Shown piece by piece: positions 1 through 5,099 of a DNA stretch of 6,385 bases. Location of the stretch: positions 1 through 6,385 of the forward strand of contig CBDHFJ010000024.1 of the NCBI GenBank assembly GCA_965262315.1. The letters run 5' to 3'. Numbering within the stretch: position 1 is the stretch's first letter; every line of letters begins with the position of its first letter. The notes beneath the pieces were generated by a model. That model was given only the letters and a program-made list of their open reading frames with translations. It did no database searches and was not told the DNA's origin. The translations under genes were made by a program, and so were the position numbers. This DNA is from JBCCFK01 sp965262315 (GTDB lineage Bacteria > Actinomycetota > Acidimicrobiia > Acidimicrobiales > UBA8592).

Positions 1-185
1 AGGAGGCCTGTCTCGGCGGTGTCGATCGAGGCCGAGACCGCCTCGTCGTCGCCGTGGGGAACGTCGGTGACGATGAGGTTCATCCGCACCGGCGTCGGTG
101 GATCGGGAAGGCGGTCGGCGTACTCGTCTCGGAGCGCGAGCGCCGCTTCGATCCATGACGGGCTGAGGAACTCGTGGGTGGTCAC
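1..185 (-). CDS. SCP2 sterol-carrier-like protein, N-terminal part (runs off left edge)
   Basis: Reading leftward from a GTG at 185-183, 61 codons plus two bases stay open to the window edge, so the C-terminal part is missing. The protein begins VTTHEFLSPSWIEAALALRD and continues with an acidic/proline stretch and then PVRMNLIVTDVPHGDDEAV at about residues 32-50. This resembles small actinobacterial proteins of the SCP2 sterol-transfer superfamily, which open with a helix (xxFLSxxWIxAAxALRDEYxxR) followed by a beta strand that starts a lipid-binding fold; that assignment is from memory of the family. If correct, it is a cytoplasmic protein that may bind hydrophobic ligands, and its specific role is unknown. 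There is no Shine-Dalgarno before the GTG, but TACGCT lies 8 nt upstream, fitting leaderless translation and supporting this start. The next in-frame ATG (residue 35) would cut into the conserved strand. Confidence 0.72.
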   Translation of the reverse strand, partial: MTTHEFLSPSWIEAALALRDEYADRLPDPPTPVRMNLIVTDVPHGDDEAVSASIDTAETGL

Positions 186-193
186 TGGACGCG

Positions 194-199
194 AGCGTA
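194..199 (-). promoter_or_regulatory. -10 element (TACGCT) for the SCP2-like gene
   Basis: On the minus strand TACGCT is followed by 8 nt (CGCGTCCA) and then the GTG start. It fits the actinobacterial TAnnnT -10 consensus. About 17 nt further upstream lies GCGACT, which keeps only the GAC core of a -35 box. The same geometry recurs before three other genes in the window. The start of transcription at or next to the GTG is inferred. Confidence 0.5.
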
Positions 200-207
200 C
201 CCGTCGC

Positions 208-234
208 CCCCGGACCAGTCGCAGCTCTCCGGGG
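208..234 (-). terminator. Possible GC-rich hairpin terminator after the Tat-exported protein gene
   Basis: CCCCGGA at 208-214 and TCCGGGG at 228-234 form a perfect 7-bp stem with a 13-nt loop. It begins 8 nt past the stop codon of the minus-strand gene 243-782 and ends before the promoter of the SCP2-like gene. No T-tract follows on the minus strand, so it would be a U-less hairpin of the kind proposed for high-GC actinobacteria. It could instead be chance pairing in GC-rich DNA. Confidence 0.35.
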
Positions 235-242
235 CCATCGGT

Positions 243-782
243 TCAGGTGCAGGTGACCGTGAAGGTGGCGGTGGCCGCGATCGTCTGGTCGGGGAAGGCG
301 CCTGCGCAGCGGAGATTGCCGGTCCCGGTTCCGGGGACCCCCGAGATCACCGATGTGCCGGCAGGGTGCGTCATGGTGATCGCCGTCACCTCGCAGGTGG
401 TGCAGCCGGTGGGCACGGTGTTGACGAACAGCGTCCAGTCGCCGTTGGCGTTGTCCGCCGAGGACGAGCGGCTGGTGACGCGGCGCCGGACCCGAATCTC
501 GACGTCGCCCGTGGGGAACGGCACGGAGTAGAAGGACGCACCGCCGGCGTCGCCCCAGTGCTGGAAGGTCACGCCGCGTCGGGTGCGACTGAACGAGGTG
601 GCCACCACCGAGCGGACGAGCGAGCCCGATGCCGTGGCGAGCGCCCGCGCGCCGGCGAGGTCCCGTATCTCGATGCTCGGGGTGTGCCAGGTGGCCGCGC
701 CCACAGCACCAGCCACGGCGCCGCGAAGGAGGCGTCTGCGGTTCAGTCCCGTGTCCCCGGCCTCGTCCGACGACGATGCCAT
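243..782 (-). CDS. Small Tat-exported protein with four cysteines, function unknown
   Basis: The protein has 179 residues. Its N-terminus is a clear twin-arginine export signal: N14-R-R-R-L-L-R20 matches the (S/T)RRx(F/L)LK pattern, followed by a short Ala/Gly/Val-rich hydrophobic stretch at 21-31 and a likely signal-peptidase site near the ALATA at 48-52. The WHTPSIE stretch at 32-38 resembles the W-x-x-P segment often seen after the Tat motif in actinobacterial exported proteins. The mature part, about 125 residues, is rich in Thr, Ser, Val and Gly and looks mostly beta. It carries cysteines at 127, 130 (CxxC), 159 and 178, which could form two disulfides after folded export. I recognise no enzyme motif. 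The ATG at 782-780 is chosen because TACCCT lies 8 nt upstream and the signal peptide follows at the normal distance. It is transcribed divergently from gatC. Confidence 0.82.
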   Translation of the reverse strand: MASSSDEAGDTGLNRRRLLRGAVAGAVGAATWHTPSIEIRDLAGARALATASGSLVRSVVATSFSRTRRGVTFQHWGDAGGASFYSVPFPTGDVEIRVRRRVTSRSSSADNANGDWTLFVNTVPTGCTTCEVTAITMTHPAGTSVISGVPGTGTGNLRCAGAFPDQTIAATATFTVTCT

Positions 783-790
783 GACGATCG

Positions 791-796
791 AGGGTA
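791..796 (-). promoter_or_regulatory. -10 element (TACCCT) for the Tat-exported protein gene
   Basis: On the minus strand TACCCT is followed by 8 nt (CGATCGTC) and the ATG at 782. There is no Shine-Dalgarno between them, so the mRNA would be leaderless or nearly so. I see no convincing -35 hexamer. It lies in the 97-bp divergent region shared with gatC. Confidence 0.5.
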
Positions 797-865
797 GTGC
801 TCGGCCTCTGTCGGAATGGGCCACCCGCGTGCCTCCAGCGCAGCCGAGGCAGGACGAGGCGCCAG

Positions 866-871
866 TAGGCT
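866..871 (+). promoter_or_regulatory. -10 element (TAGGCT) for the gatCAB operon
   Basis: TAGGCT is followed by 8 nt (CATCGCTC) and the gatC ATG at 880. No Shine-Dalgarno is present, and no recognisable -35 lies about 17 nt upstream. The spacing is identical to that before the three other first-in-unit genes. The divergent -10 at 791-796 is 69 bp away, so the two promoters could share regulator binding, but I see no obvious operator palindrome between them. Confidence 0.52.
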
Positions 872-879
872 CATCGCTC

Positions 880-1182
880 ATGTCGAAGCGCATCACGGCC
901 GACGACGTGGCCCACGTGGCCTCGCTGGCGCGGCTCAGCCTCACCCCCGAGGAGCTCGAGTTGTTCACCGGACAGCTCGGCGACGTCCTGGACCATGCAG
1001 CCGACGTGGAAGCGTTGGAACTCGACGACGTCGAGCCGCTGGCCCATCCGCTGCCGTTGGTCAACGTGGTGCGGGCTGACGTGGTCGGCCCCACGCTCGA
1101 TCGCGACGAGGTCCTCGGGCAGGCGCCGGCCGCCGAGGACGGGCAGTTCCGCGTGCCGCGCATCCTGGGGGAGGAGCCATGA
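880..1182 (+). CDS. gatC: Asp/Glu-tRNA amidotransferase subunit C
   Basis: This 100-residue protein is the small subunit of the GatCAB amidotransferase, which converts misacylated Glu-tRNA(Gln) and/or Asp-tRNA(Asn) into Gln-tRNA(Gln) and Asn-tRNA(Asn). GatC wraps around the GatA-GatB interface and stabilises the complex. Family hallmarks are all present: an N-terminal helix VAHVASLARLSLTPEEL at about 10-26, a second helix with FTGQLGDVLDHA, the N-x-x-R-x-D segment (NVVRADVV, about 61-68), and the C-terminal FRVPRIL motif at about 90-96. The length is normal. The ATG at 880 is preferred over in-frame upstream ATGs, such as 781, because SKRITADDV is where family members begin, and upstream starts would run into the divergent promoter and the neighbouring gene. 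Its stop overlaps the gatA start (ATGA, 1179-1182). Confidence 0.96.
   Translation: MSKRITADDVAHVASLARLSLTPEELELFTGQLGDVLDHAADVEALELDDVEPLAHPLPLVNVVRADVVGPTLDRDEVLGQAPAAEDGQFRVPRILGEEP
1167..1176 (+). promoter_or_regulatory. Ribosome-binding site of gatA
   Basis: A purine run GGGGGAGGAG sits just before the gatA ATG at 1179, inside the last codons of gatC. GGAGG is 4 nt from the start, rather close. Together with the ATGA overlap it supports coupled translation of gatC and gatA, in contrast to the Shine-Dalgarno-less gatC start. Confidence 0.65.
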
Positions 1183-2627
1183 GCCTCGTCCCTGACGATC
1201 CTGGCCTGGCCGTCGACATCGCGGCGCGCGTGGCGGCGGGCGAGCGCAGCGCCGCCGAGGTGCTCGAGGAGCACCTGGACCGGATCGATGCCGCCGAGGG
1301 CGAGATCAACGCCTTCAACGAGATCCTCCGTGACGAGGCGCGGGCCGCCGCCGCGCAGATCGACCAGCGTGTCGCGGCCGGCGAGCATGTCGGGCCCCTG
1401 GCCGGCGTGCCCATCGCACTCAAGGACAACATGTGCACACGGGGCATCCCCACCACGTGCTCGTCGAAGATCCTCGAGGGCTGGCGCCCGCCGTACGACG
1501 CCACGGTGGTCAGCCGACTGGCCGACGCCGGCGCGGTGCTGGTGGGCAAGACGAACCTCGACGAGTTCGCCATGGGCAGCTCCACCGAGAACTCGGCGTT
1601 CGGGCCCACGCGCAACCCGCACGACACCAGTCGGGTGCCCGGCGGATCCAGTGGCGGGTCCGCGGCAGCGGTGACTGCCGGTTTCGTGGCGGCATCGCTC
1701 GGGTCGGACACCGGCGGCTCGATCCGCCAGCCCGCGGCCCTGTGCGGCGTCGTGGGCGTGAAGCCCACCTACGGGGCGGTGTCCCGATACGGCCTCATCG
1801 CCTTCGCGAGCTCGCTCGACCAGATCGGGCCGTTCACCCACACCGTCGCCGACGCCGCCGCAGTGTTCGACGTGATCGCCGGCCACGACCCGCTCGACTC
1901 CACGTCCATCCCCGACCCGCTCGAGTCGATGGGCACCGTGCTCGATCGCGGCGTCGAGGGCCTGCGCGTCGGACTCATCAGCGAGATGATGGGCCACGGC
2001 ATCGAGGGCATCGGTGCCGACGTGCTGGCTCGCACCCAGCAGGCCGCCGACGCCCTGGCCAACGCTGGTGCCGTGGTCGAGGAGGTGTCGGTCCCGTCCG
2101 CCATCTACGGCCTCTCGGCCTACTACCTGGTGGCGCCGGCGGAGGCCTCGTCCAACCTGTCGCGCTACGACGGTGTGCGCTACGGCCTGCGTGAAGACGG
2201 CGTCAACGTCACCGAGATGAACACGGCCACCCGCACGGCCGGCTTCGGGCCGGAGGTCAAGCGCCGCATCATGCTCGGCACCTACGCCCTGTCGGCCGGG
2301 TACTACGACGCCTACTACGGCAAGGCGCAGAAGGTGCGCCGGCTGATGGTCGACGACTTCGCCGCGGTCTACCAGAACCACGACGTGCTGTTGTCGCCCA
2401 CGTCGCCGTGCACGGCGTTCCCGTTCGGCGACAAGACCGCCGACCCCATGACGATGTACGTGAACGACGTGTGCACGATCCCGTCGAATCTCACCGGCCA
2501 TCCCGCCATGTCGGTCCCGTTCGGCGTGGGCGACGACGGCCTGCCGGTGGGTGTCCAGGTCCTGGCCCCCGCGTTGGGTGAGGCCACCATGTTCCAGACC
2601 GCCGCTGCGCTGGAGGCCCTCCGATGA
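1179..2627 (+). CDS. gatA: Asp/Glu-tRNA amidotransferase subunit A (amidase)
   Basis: This 482-residue protein is the glutaminase subunit of GatCAB. It hydrolyses glutamine and sends ammonia through a channel to GatB, where the tRNA-bound Glu or Asp is amidated. It is an amidase-signature enzyme, and the Ser-cisSer-Lys triad is intact: K82 in the ALKDN motif, S157 in PGGSSGGS (about 154-161), and nucleophile S181 in GSDTGGSIRQPA (about 175-186). The spacings of 99 and 24 residues match the family. Other typical segments are GKTNLDEFAMGSSTENSAFG (about 123-142), GVVGVKPTYGAVSRYGL (about 190-206) and a C-terminal NLTGHPAMSVPFG block. Length is normal and both ends are complete. It overlaps gatC upstream and gatB downstream by 4 nt each, so the three subunits are probably made in balanced amounts from one mRNA. 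Confidence 0.97.
   Translation: MSLVPDDPGLAVDIAARVAAGERSAAEVLEEHLDRIDAAEGEINAFNEILRDEARAAAAQIDQRVAAGEHVGPLAGVPIALKDNMCTRGIPTTCSSKILEGWRPPYDATVVSRLADAGAVLVGKTNLDEFAMGSSTENSAFGPTRNPHDTSRVPGGSSGGSAAAVTAGFVAASLGSDTGGSIRQPAALCGVVGVKPTYGAVSRYGLIAFASSLDQIGPFTHTVADAAAVFDVIAGHDPLDSTSIPDPLESMGTVLDRGVEGLRVGLISEMMGHGIEGIGADVLARTQQAADALANAGAVVEEVSVPSAIYGLSAYYLVAPAEASSNLSRYDGVRYGLREDGVNVTEMNTATRTAGFGPEVKRRIMLGTYALSAGYYDAYYGKAQKVRRLMVDDFAAVYQNHDVLLSPTSPCTAFPFGDKTADPMTMYVNDVCTIPSNLTGHPAMSVPFGVGDDGLPVGVQVLAPALGEATMFQTAAALEALR
2612..2616 (+). promoter_or_regulatory. Ribosome-binding site of gatB
   Basis: GGAGG ends 7 nt before the gatB ATG at 2624, inside the last codons of gatA. With the ATGA overlap (2624-2627) this is a standard coupled start. 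Confidence 0.65.
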
Positions 2628-4051
2628 GCGACACCGCCGAACTTCCCGAGGGCTGGGGGCTGGTCGTGGGCCTCGAGGTCCACGCCGAGCTGGCGACCGC
2701 CACCAAGCTCTTCTGCGCGTGTCCGAACGAGTTCGGTGCCGACCCGAACACCAACGTGTGCCCCACCTGCCTGGGGCTGCCCGGATCCCTGCCGGTGCTC
2801 AACGCCACCGCCATCGAGTACGCCATGCGGCTCGGCCGAGCGCTGGGCTGCGACGTGAACCCGTCGGTGTTCGCCCGGAAGAACTACTTCTACCCGGACA
2901 TGCCGAAGGACTATCAGGTCAGCCAGTACGACCTGCCCACCAACACCGACGGTCAGCTCGAGTTGCCGGACGGCTACGTGGTGGGCATCGAGCGGGCCCA
3001 CATCGAGGAGGACACCGGCAAGTCCACCCACATCGGTGGCGACGGCCGCATCTCCTCCGCCGACTACTCGCTGGTCGACTACAACCGGGCCGGCGTGCCG
3101 CTGGTCGAGATCGTCAGCCGCCCCGAGATCCACACCGTCGAGCATGCCAAGGCCTACGTGTCCGAGCTGCGCGACATCCTCGAGGCCATCGGGGTGTCCG
3201 ACGCCAAGATGGAGGAGGGCTCCATGCGCGTCGACGCGAACGTGTCGGTGCGCCCGGCGGGGTCGGACGAGCTCCGCACCCGCTGCGAGATCAAGAACGT
3301 CAACTCAGTGCGGTCCATCGGTCGGGCCATCGAGTACGAGGCCCGCCGTCACATCGATCTGTACGAGAACGGTGACGCACCCCGCCAGGAGACGCGCCAT
3401 TGGGACGAGGCCGGCGGTCGGACCCGTCCGGGCCGCTCCAAGGAGGACGCCGACGACTACCGCTACTTCGCCGAGCCGGACCTGCTGCCGCTGCGGCCGA
3501 GCGCCGACGAGGTCGACGCCATCGACGCGGCCATGCCGACGCTGCCGGCGGCTCGCCGAGCTGACGTGTCTGAGGCCACCGGCGCCGACGGCGATGATGC
3601 CGCGCTCGTCGTCGAGCGAGGCCAGGACACCCTGGTGCTGGCCACCGTCCAGGCCGGTGCCGACGGCGGTGCCGTGGTGAAGCACGTGGTGAACAACCTC
3701 GCCGACGGCACGGGTGAGCTGACCGCCGAGGCCTTCGCGGCGCTCGTCGGACTGGAGTCCGGCGGGGCGCTCTCGTCCACCCAGGCCAAGACGGTGCTGG
3801 CCACGCTGGTCGAACGCGGTGGTGATCCCGAGTCCATCGCCGCCGAGCTCGGCTTCGAGGCCATGGACACCGGCGAGCTGGAGTCGCTGGTCGACGGCTT
3901 GATCGCCGACAACCCCGACGAGTGGGCCCGCTTCGTCGAGGGCGACAAGAAGATCCAGGGCTTCTTCGTCGGCCAGATCATGAAGGCCACGAAAGGTCAG
4001 GCCGACGGCAAGGTCGTGAATCAGTTGCTGAGCCGGAAGGCGTCGGCGTGA
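2624..4051 (+). CDS. gatB: Asp/Glu-tRNA amidotransferase subunit B
   Basis: This 475-residue protein is the kinase/transamidase subunit that binds the misacylated tRNA, activates its Glu or Asp side chain with ATP and amidates it with ammonia from GatA. The N-terminal cradle domain (about 1-300) shows GLEVHAEL at 16-23, a zinc-site pattern C31-x-C33 ... C46-x2-C49, KNYFYPDMPKDYQVSQYD at 86-103, and EEDTGKSTH at 128-136. Further on come DYNRAGVPLVEIVSRPE at 152-168, EGSMRVDANVSVR at 198-210 and the EIKNVNS motif at 222-228. A helical linker and a YqeY-like tail domain follow, ending in FFVGQIMKATKGQADGKVVN (447-466), the usual GatB C-terminus that contacts the tRNA elbow. GatB is therefore full-length. 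Odd point: the last 22 codons plus stop are repeated in tandem immediately downstream, in another frame. The stop overlaps a GTG (GTGA at 4048-4051). Confidence 0.97.
   Translation: MSDTAELPEGWGLVVGLEVHAELATATKLFCACPNEFGADPNTNVCPTCLGLPGSLPVLNATAIEYAMRLGRALGCDVNPSVFARKNYFYPDMPKDYQVSQYDLPTNTDGQLELPDGYVVGIERAHIEEDTGKSTHIGGDGRISSADYSLVDYNRAGVPLVEIVSRPEIHTVEHAKAYVSELRDILEAIGVSDAKMEEGSMRVDANVSVRPAGSDELRTRCEIKNVNSVRSIGRAIEYEARRHIDLYENGDAPRQETRHWDEAGGRTRPGRSKEDADDYRYFAEPDLLPLRPSADEVDAIDAAMPTLPAARRADVSEATGADGDDAALVVERGQDTLVLATVQAGADGGAVVKHVVNNLADGTGELTAEAFAALVGLESGGALSSTQAKTVLATLVERGGDPESIAAELGFEAMDTGELESLVDGLIADNPDEWARFVEGDKKIQGFFVGQIMKATKGQADGKVVNQLLSRKASA
4035..4040 (+). promoter_or_regulatory. Ribosome-binding site (GGAAGG), copy 1, before the GTG at 4048
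   Basis: GGAAGG ends 7 nt before the GTG that overlaps the gatB stop. Before the duplication it was presumably the site that started the downstream lipoprotein. It now precedes the 23-codon mini-ORF. Its AAGG core pairs with the 16S rRNA anti-Shine-Dalgarno; the match is moderate. Confidence 0.45.
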
Positions 4052-4119
4052 AAGCCACGAAGGGTCAGGCCGACGGCAAGGTCGTGAACCAGCTGCTGAG
4101 CCGGAAGGCTGCGAGCTGA
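4048..4119 (+). CDS. 23-codon mini-ORF repeating the GatB C-terminal tail (putative)
   Basis: GTG at 4048-4050 overlaps the gatB TGA (GTGA) and opens a 23-residue frame whose core, KATKGQADGKVVNQLLSRK, is identical to residues 454-472 of GatB; it ends AAS before TGA at 4117. GGAAGG lies 7 nt before the GTG, so ribosomes finishing gatB could reinitiate here. All four nucleotide differences from the gatB copy are silent over those 19 codons, as expected if the peptide sequence mattered, but equally possible if only the gatB copy has drifted under selection while copy 2 is young. It has no signal sequence or domain of its own. It may be a real micropeptide, a translational bridge that hands ribosomes to the lipoprotein start, or a passive duplication scar. 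I favour bridge or scar. Confidence 0.35.
   Translation: MKATKGQADGKVVNQLLSRKAAS
4103..4108 (+). promoter_or_regulatory. Ribosome-binding site (GGAAGG), copy 2, before the lipoprotein CTG start
   Basis: The duplicated GGAAGG ends 7 nt before the CTG at 4116, the same distance as copy 1 from its GTG. This is the main sequence argument that 4116 is the lipoprotein's true start despite the unusual codon. Confidence 0.45.
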
Positions 4120-5075
4120 GGCTGCTCCGCTCCATCGCTGCGATCGTCGGCGGGGCGGTGTTGGCGACCGCGTGTTCGGGTGGTGGCCTGGAGACGCCGG
4201 CTGACACACTGGCGCGCGAGGACGTTCCCGAGGTCACCGAGGGCTACCGACTGGCCTCGCCGCCGTCCGGCTACGAGTTGTGTGCGGTCACCACACCCTC
4301 TGCCCTCTTCATCGCCCCCGACACCGAGGCCAGCCTCCGGGTCTACGGCGACGGCTCGCTGGCCGATCCGTACACGGGCCCCTTGATCGGCGCCATCCTG
4401 CTGGTCGGCGGCCCGCCGCAGGCCCTCGACCTCGGCCCGACCGAGGAGATCTCGATCGGCGACACCACCGGGTTCCTGGGTGCCGGGGACGACTTCATCG
4501 GCGGCATCCTGCCACCCGAGGCCGGCACGGTGCTGACCTGGCAGTGGGACGAGGACCGAATCGTCCAGATCGCCGTCCGGCAGACGGACGAGCTCGACCT
4601 GGTGGCGATCGCCGAAGGGGTGGTGGTGGACGGCTCCCAGATCCGCATCGACGAGGCCGCCCTGCCTGCCGGCTCGGTCGACCTGGGTGACGTGTATCAG
4701 CTCGAGGCGCGGCCGCAGTTCCGCTTCTCGCTGGACTATCAGCGACGCAGCACCGACGGCGCGCTGCAGGATCAGGTCACGTTGCTGGGCGCCGCGGGTG
4801 ATGCCGCATCGATGAACGCGTTCCGCTTCCGTGCGGCCTCGTCGACCGCCACCGAGGTCAACGGCTACCCGGGCGTGGTGGCCGACATCGGCATCCCCGA
4901 GGATCCACGCCACATCGTCACCTGGCTGGTCGACGACTCACTGATCCTCCGGGTGTTCTCGCTGCGGTTGGGCCCCGACGAACTCCTGGAGGTGGCGCGG
5001 TCGGCCACGTTCGTGCCCGAGGACGAGTGGGGCGAGCTGCGAGCGGCCTTCGACCCCGCCACCTGTCAGTTCTGA
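4116..5075 (+). CDS. Secreted lipoprotein with two repeated halves, probable CTG start, function unknown
   Basis: In this frame no ATG, GTG or TTG occurs between the preceding in-frame stop (4029) and 4158. A start at GTG 4158 would leave only five residues before the lipobox cysteine. Reading from CTG 4116 gives a textbook lipoprotein signal of 19 residues: charged RLLR, hydrophobic SIAAIVGGAVLATA, then C20-SGGG. The CTG overlaps the mini-ORF stop (CTGA) and has GGAAGG 7 nt upstream. The 319-residue product would be lipid-anchored outside the membrane. The mature part seems to contain two related halves, each ending in a strand-helix unit: TWQWDEDRIVQIAVRQTDEL at about 141-160, and TWLVDDSLILRVFSLRLGPD at about 269-288 followed by ELLEVA. 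Each is preceded by a G-(F/Y)-x-G segment. This resembles extracytoplasmic DUF4367-type folds, with low certainty. It is probably co-transcribed with gatCAB; a functional link to tRNA amidation is not apparent. Confidence 0.78.
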   Translation: MRLLRSIAAIVGGAVLATACSGGGLETPADTLAREDVPEVTEGYRLASPPSGYELCAVTTPSALFIAPDTEASLRVYGDGSLADPYTGPLIGAILLVGGPPQALDLGPTEEISIGDTTGFLGAGDDFIGGILPPEAGTVLTWQWDEDRIVQIAVRQTDELDLVAIAEGVVVDGSQIRIDEAALPAGSVDLGDVYQLEARPQFRFSLDYQRRSTDGALQDQVTLLGAAGDAASMNAFRFRAASSTATEVNGYPGVVADIGIPEDPRHIVTWLVDDSLILRVFSLRLGPDELLEVARSATFVPEDEWGELRAAFDPATCQF

Positions 5076-5091
5076 TCCGTCCCGCTACCGT
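5063..5091 (+). promoter_or_regulatory. Promoter for the phosphopantetheinyl transferase gene (CTGTCA - 17 nt - TACCGT)
   Basis: TACCGT at 5086-5091 is followed by 8 nt (CGATTCCC) and the ATG at 5100. CTGTCA at 5063-5068, inside the end of the lipoprotein gene, matches four of six TTGACA positions at the optimal 17-nt spacing. This is the best -35/-10 pair in the window. There is no Shine-Dalgarno, which points to a leaderless mRNA made separately from the upstream operon. Confidence 0.55.
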
Positions 5092-5099
5092 CGATTCCC

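Larger units (their letters stand above)
3981..4116. repeat. 68-bp tandem duplication of the 3' end of gatB
   Basis: Copy 1 (3981-4048) holds the last codons of gatB, and copy 2 (4049-4116) follows with no gap. By my alignment 59 of 68 positions agree. Over the 19 codons after the first, only four bases differ, and each change is silent in the shared reading frame (AAG/AAA, AAA/AAG, AAT/AAC, TTG/CTG). The last nine bases are much less alike, five of nine differing (ASA against AAS when translated). Because 68 is not a multiple of three, copy 2 is shifted relative to gatB. Each unit begins with TGA, and TGA also follows copy 2, which suggests duplication by slippage between short TGA-containing homologies. 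The unit includes the GGAAGG ribosome-binding site and the stop/start overlap. Confidence 0.93.

Noticed and set aside
19..797. Plus-strand frames across 19-531 and 174-797
   Set aside because: They are opposite the SCP2-like gene and the Tat protein gene, both of which show recognisable protein features. The plus-strand translations are low-complexity.
583..879. A longer gatC with an upstream in-frame start, for example ATG 781
   Set aside because: GatC proteins begin near SKRITADDV. The upstream part overlaps the divergent gene and promoter and has no family similarity, and TAGGCT is placed correctly for ATG 880.
783..879. A riboswitch, T-box or attenuator in front of gatCAB
   Set aside because: Only 97 bp separates the divergent starts. 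The likely mRNA is leaderless, and no hairpin ladder or T-box-like motif is visible.
243..2501. A 752-codon open frame on the minus strand running antisense through gatC and most of gatA
   Set aside because: Only its last 179 codons (the Tat protein) look like a real protein. The rest is Arg/Gly/Val/His-rich and lies opposite highly conserved gatA codons, a typical result of high GC content.
3981..4116. The gatB tail repeat as a sequencing or assembly artefact
   Set aside because: The copies differ at nine positions, in a codon-aware pattern, which an artefactual copy would not show.
2369..4237. Long minus-strand frames opposite gatB (2369-3145 and 3305-4237)
   Set aside because: Their composition is biased (His, Arg, Gly, Val), there are no family motifs or start signals, and they mirror the gatB codon pattern.
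4158..5075. GTG 4158 as the lipoprotein start
   Set aside because: It would leave five residues before the lipobox cysteine and remove the charged and hydrophobic parts of an otherwise perfect signal peptide encoded just upstream.
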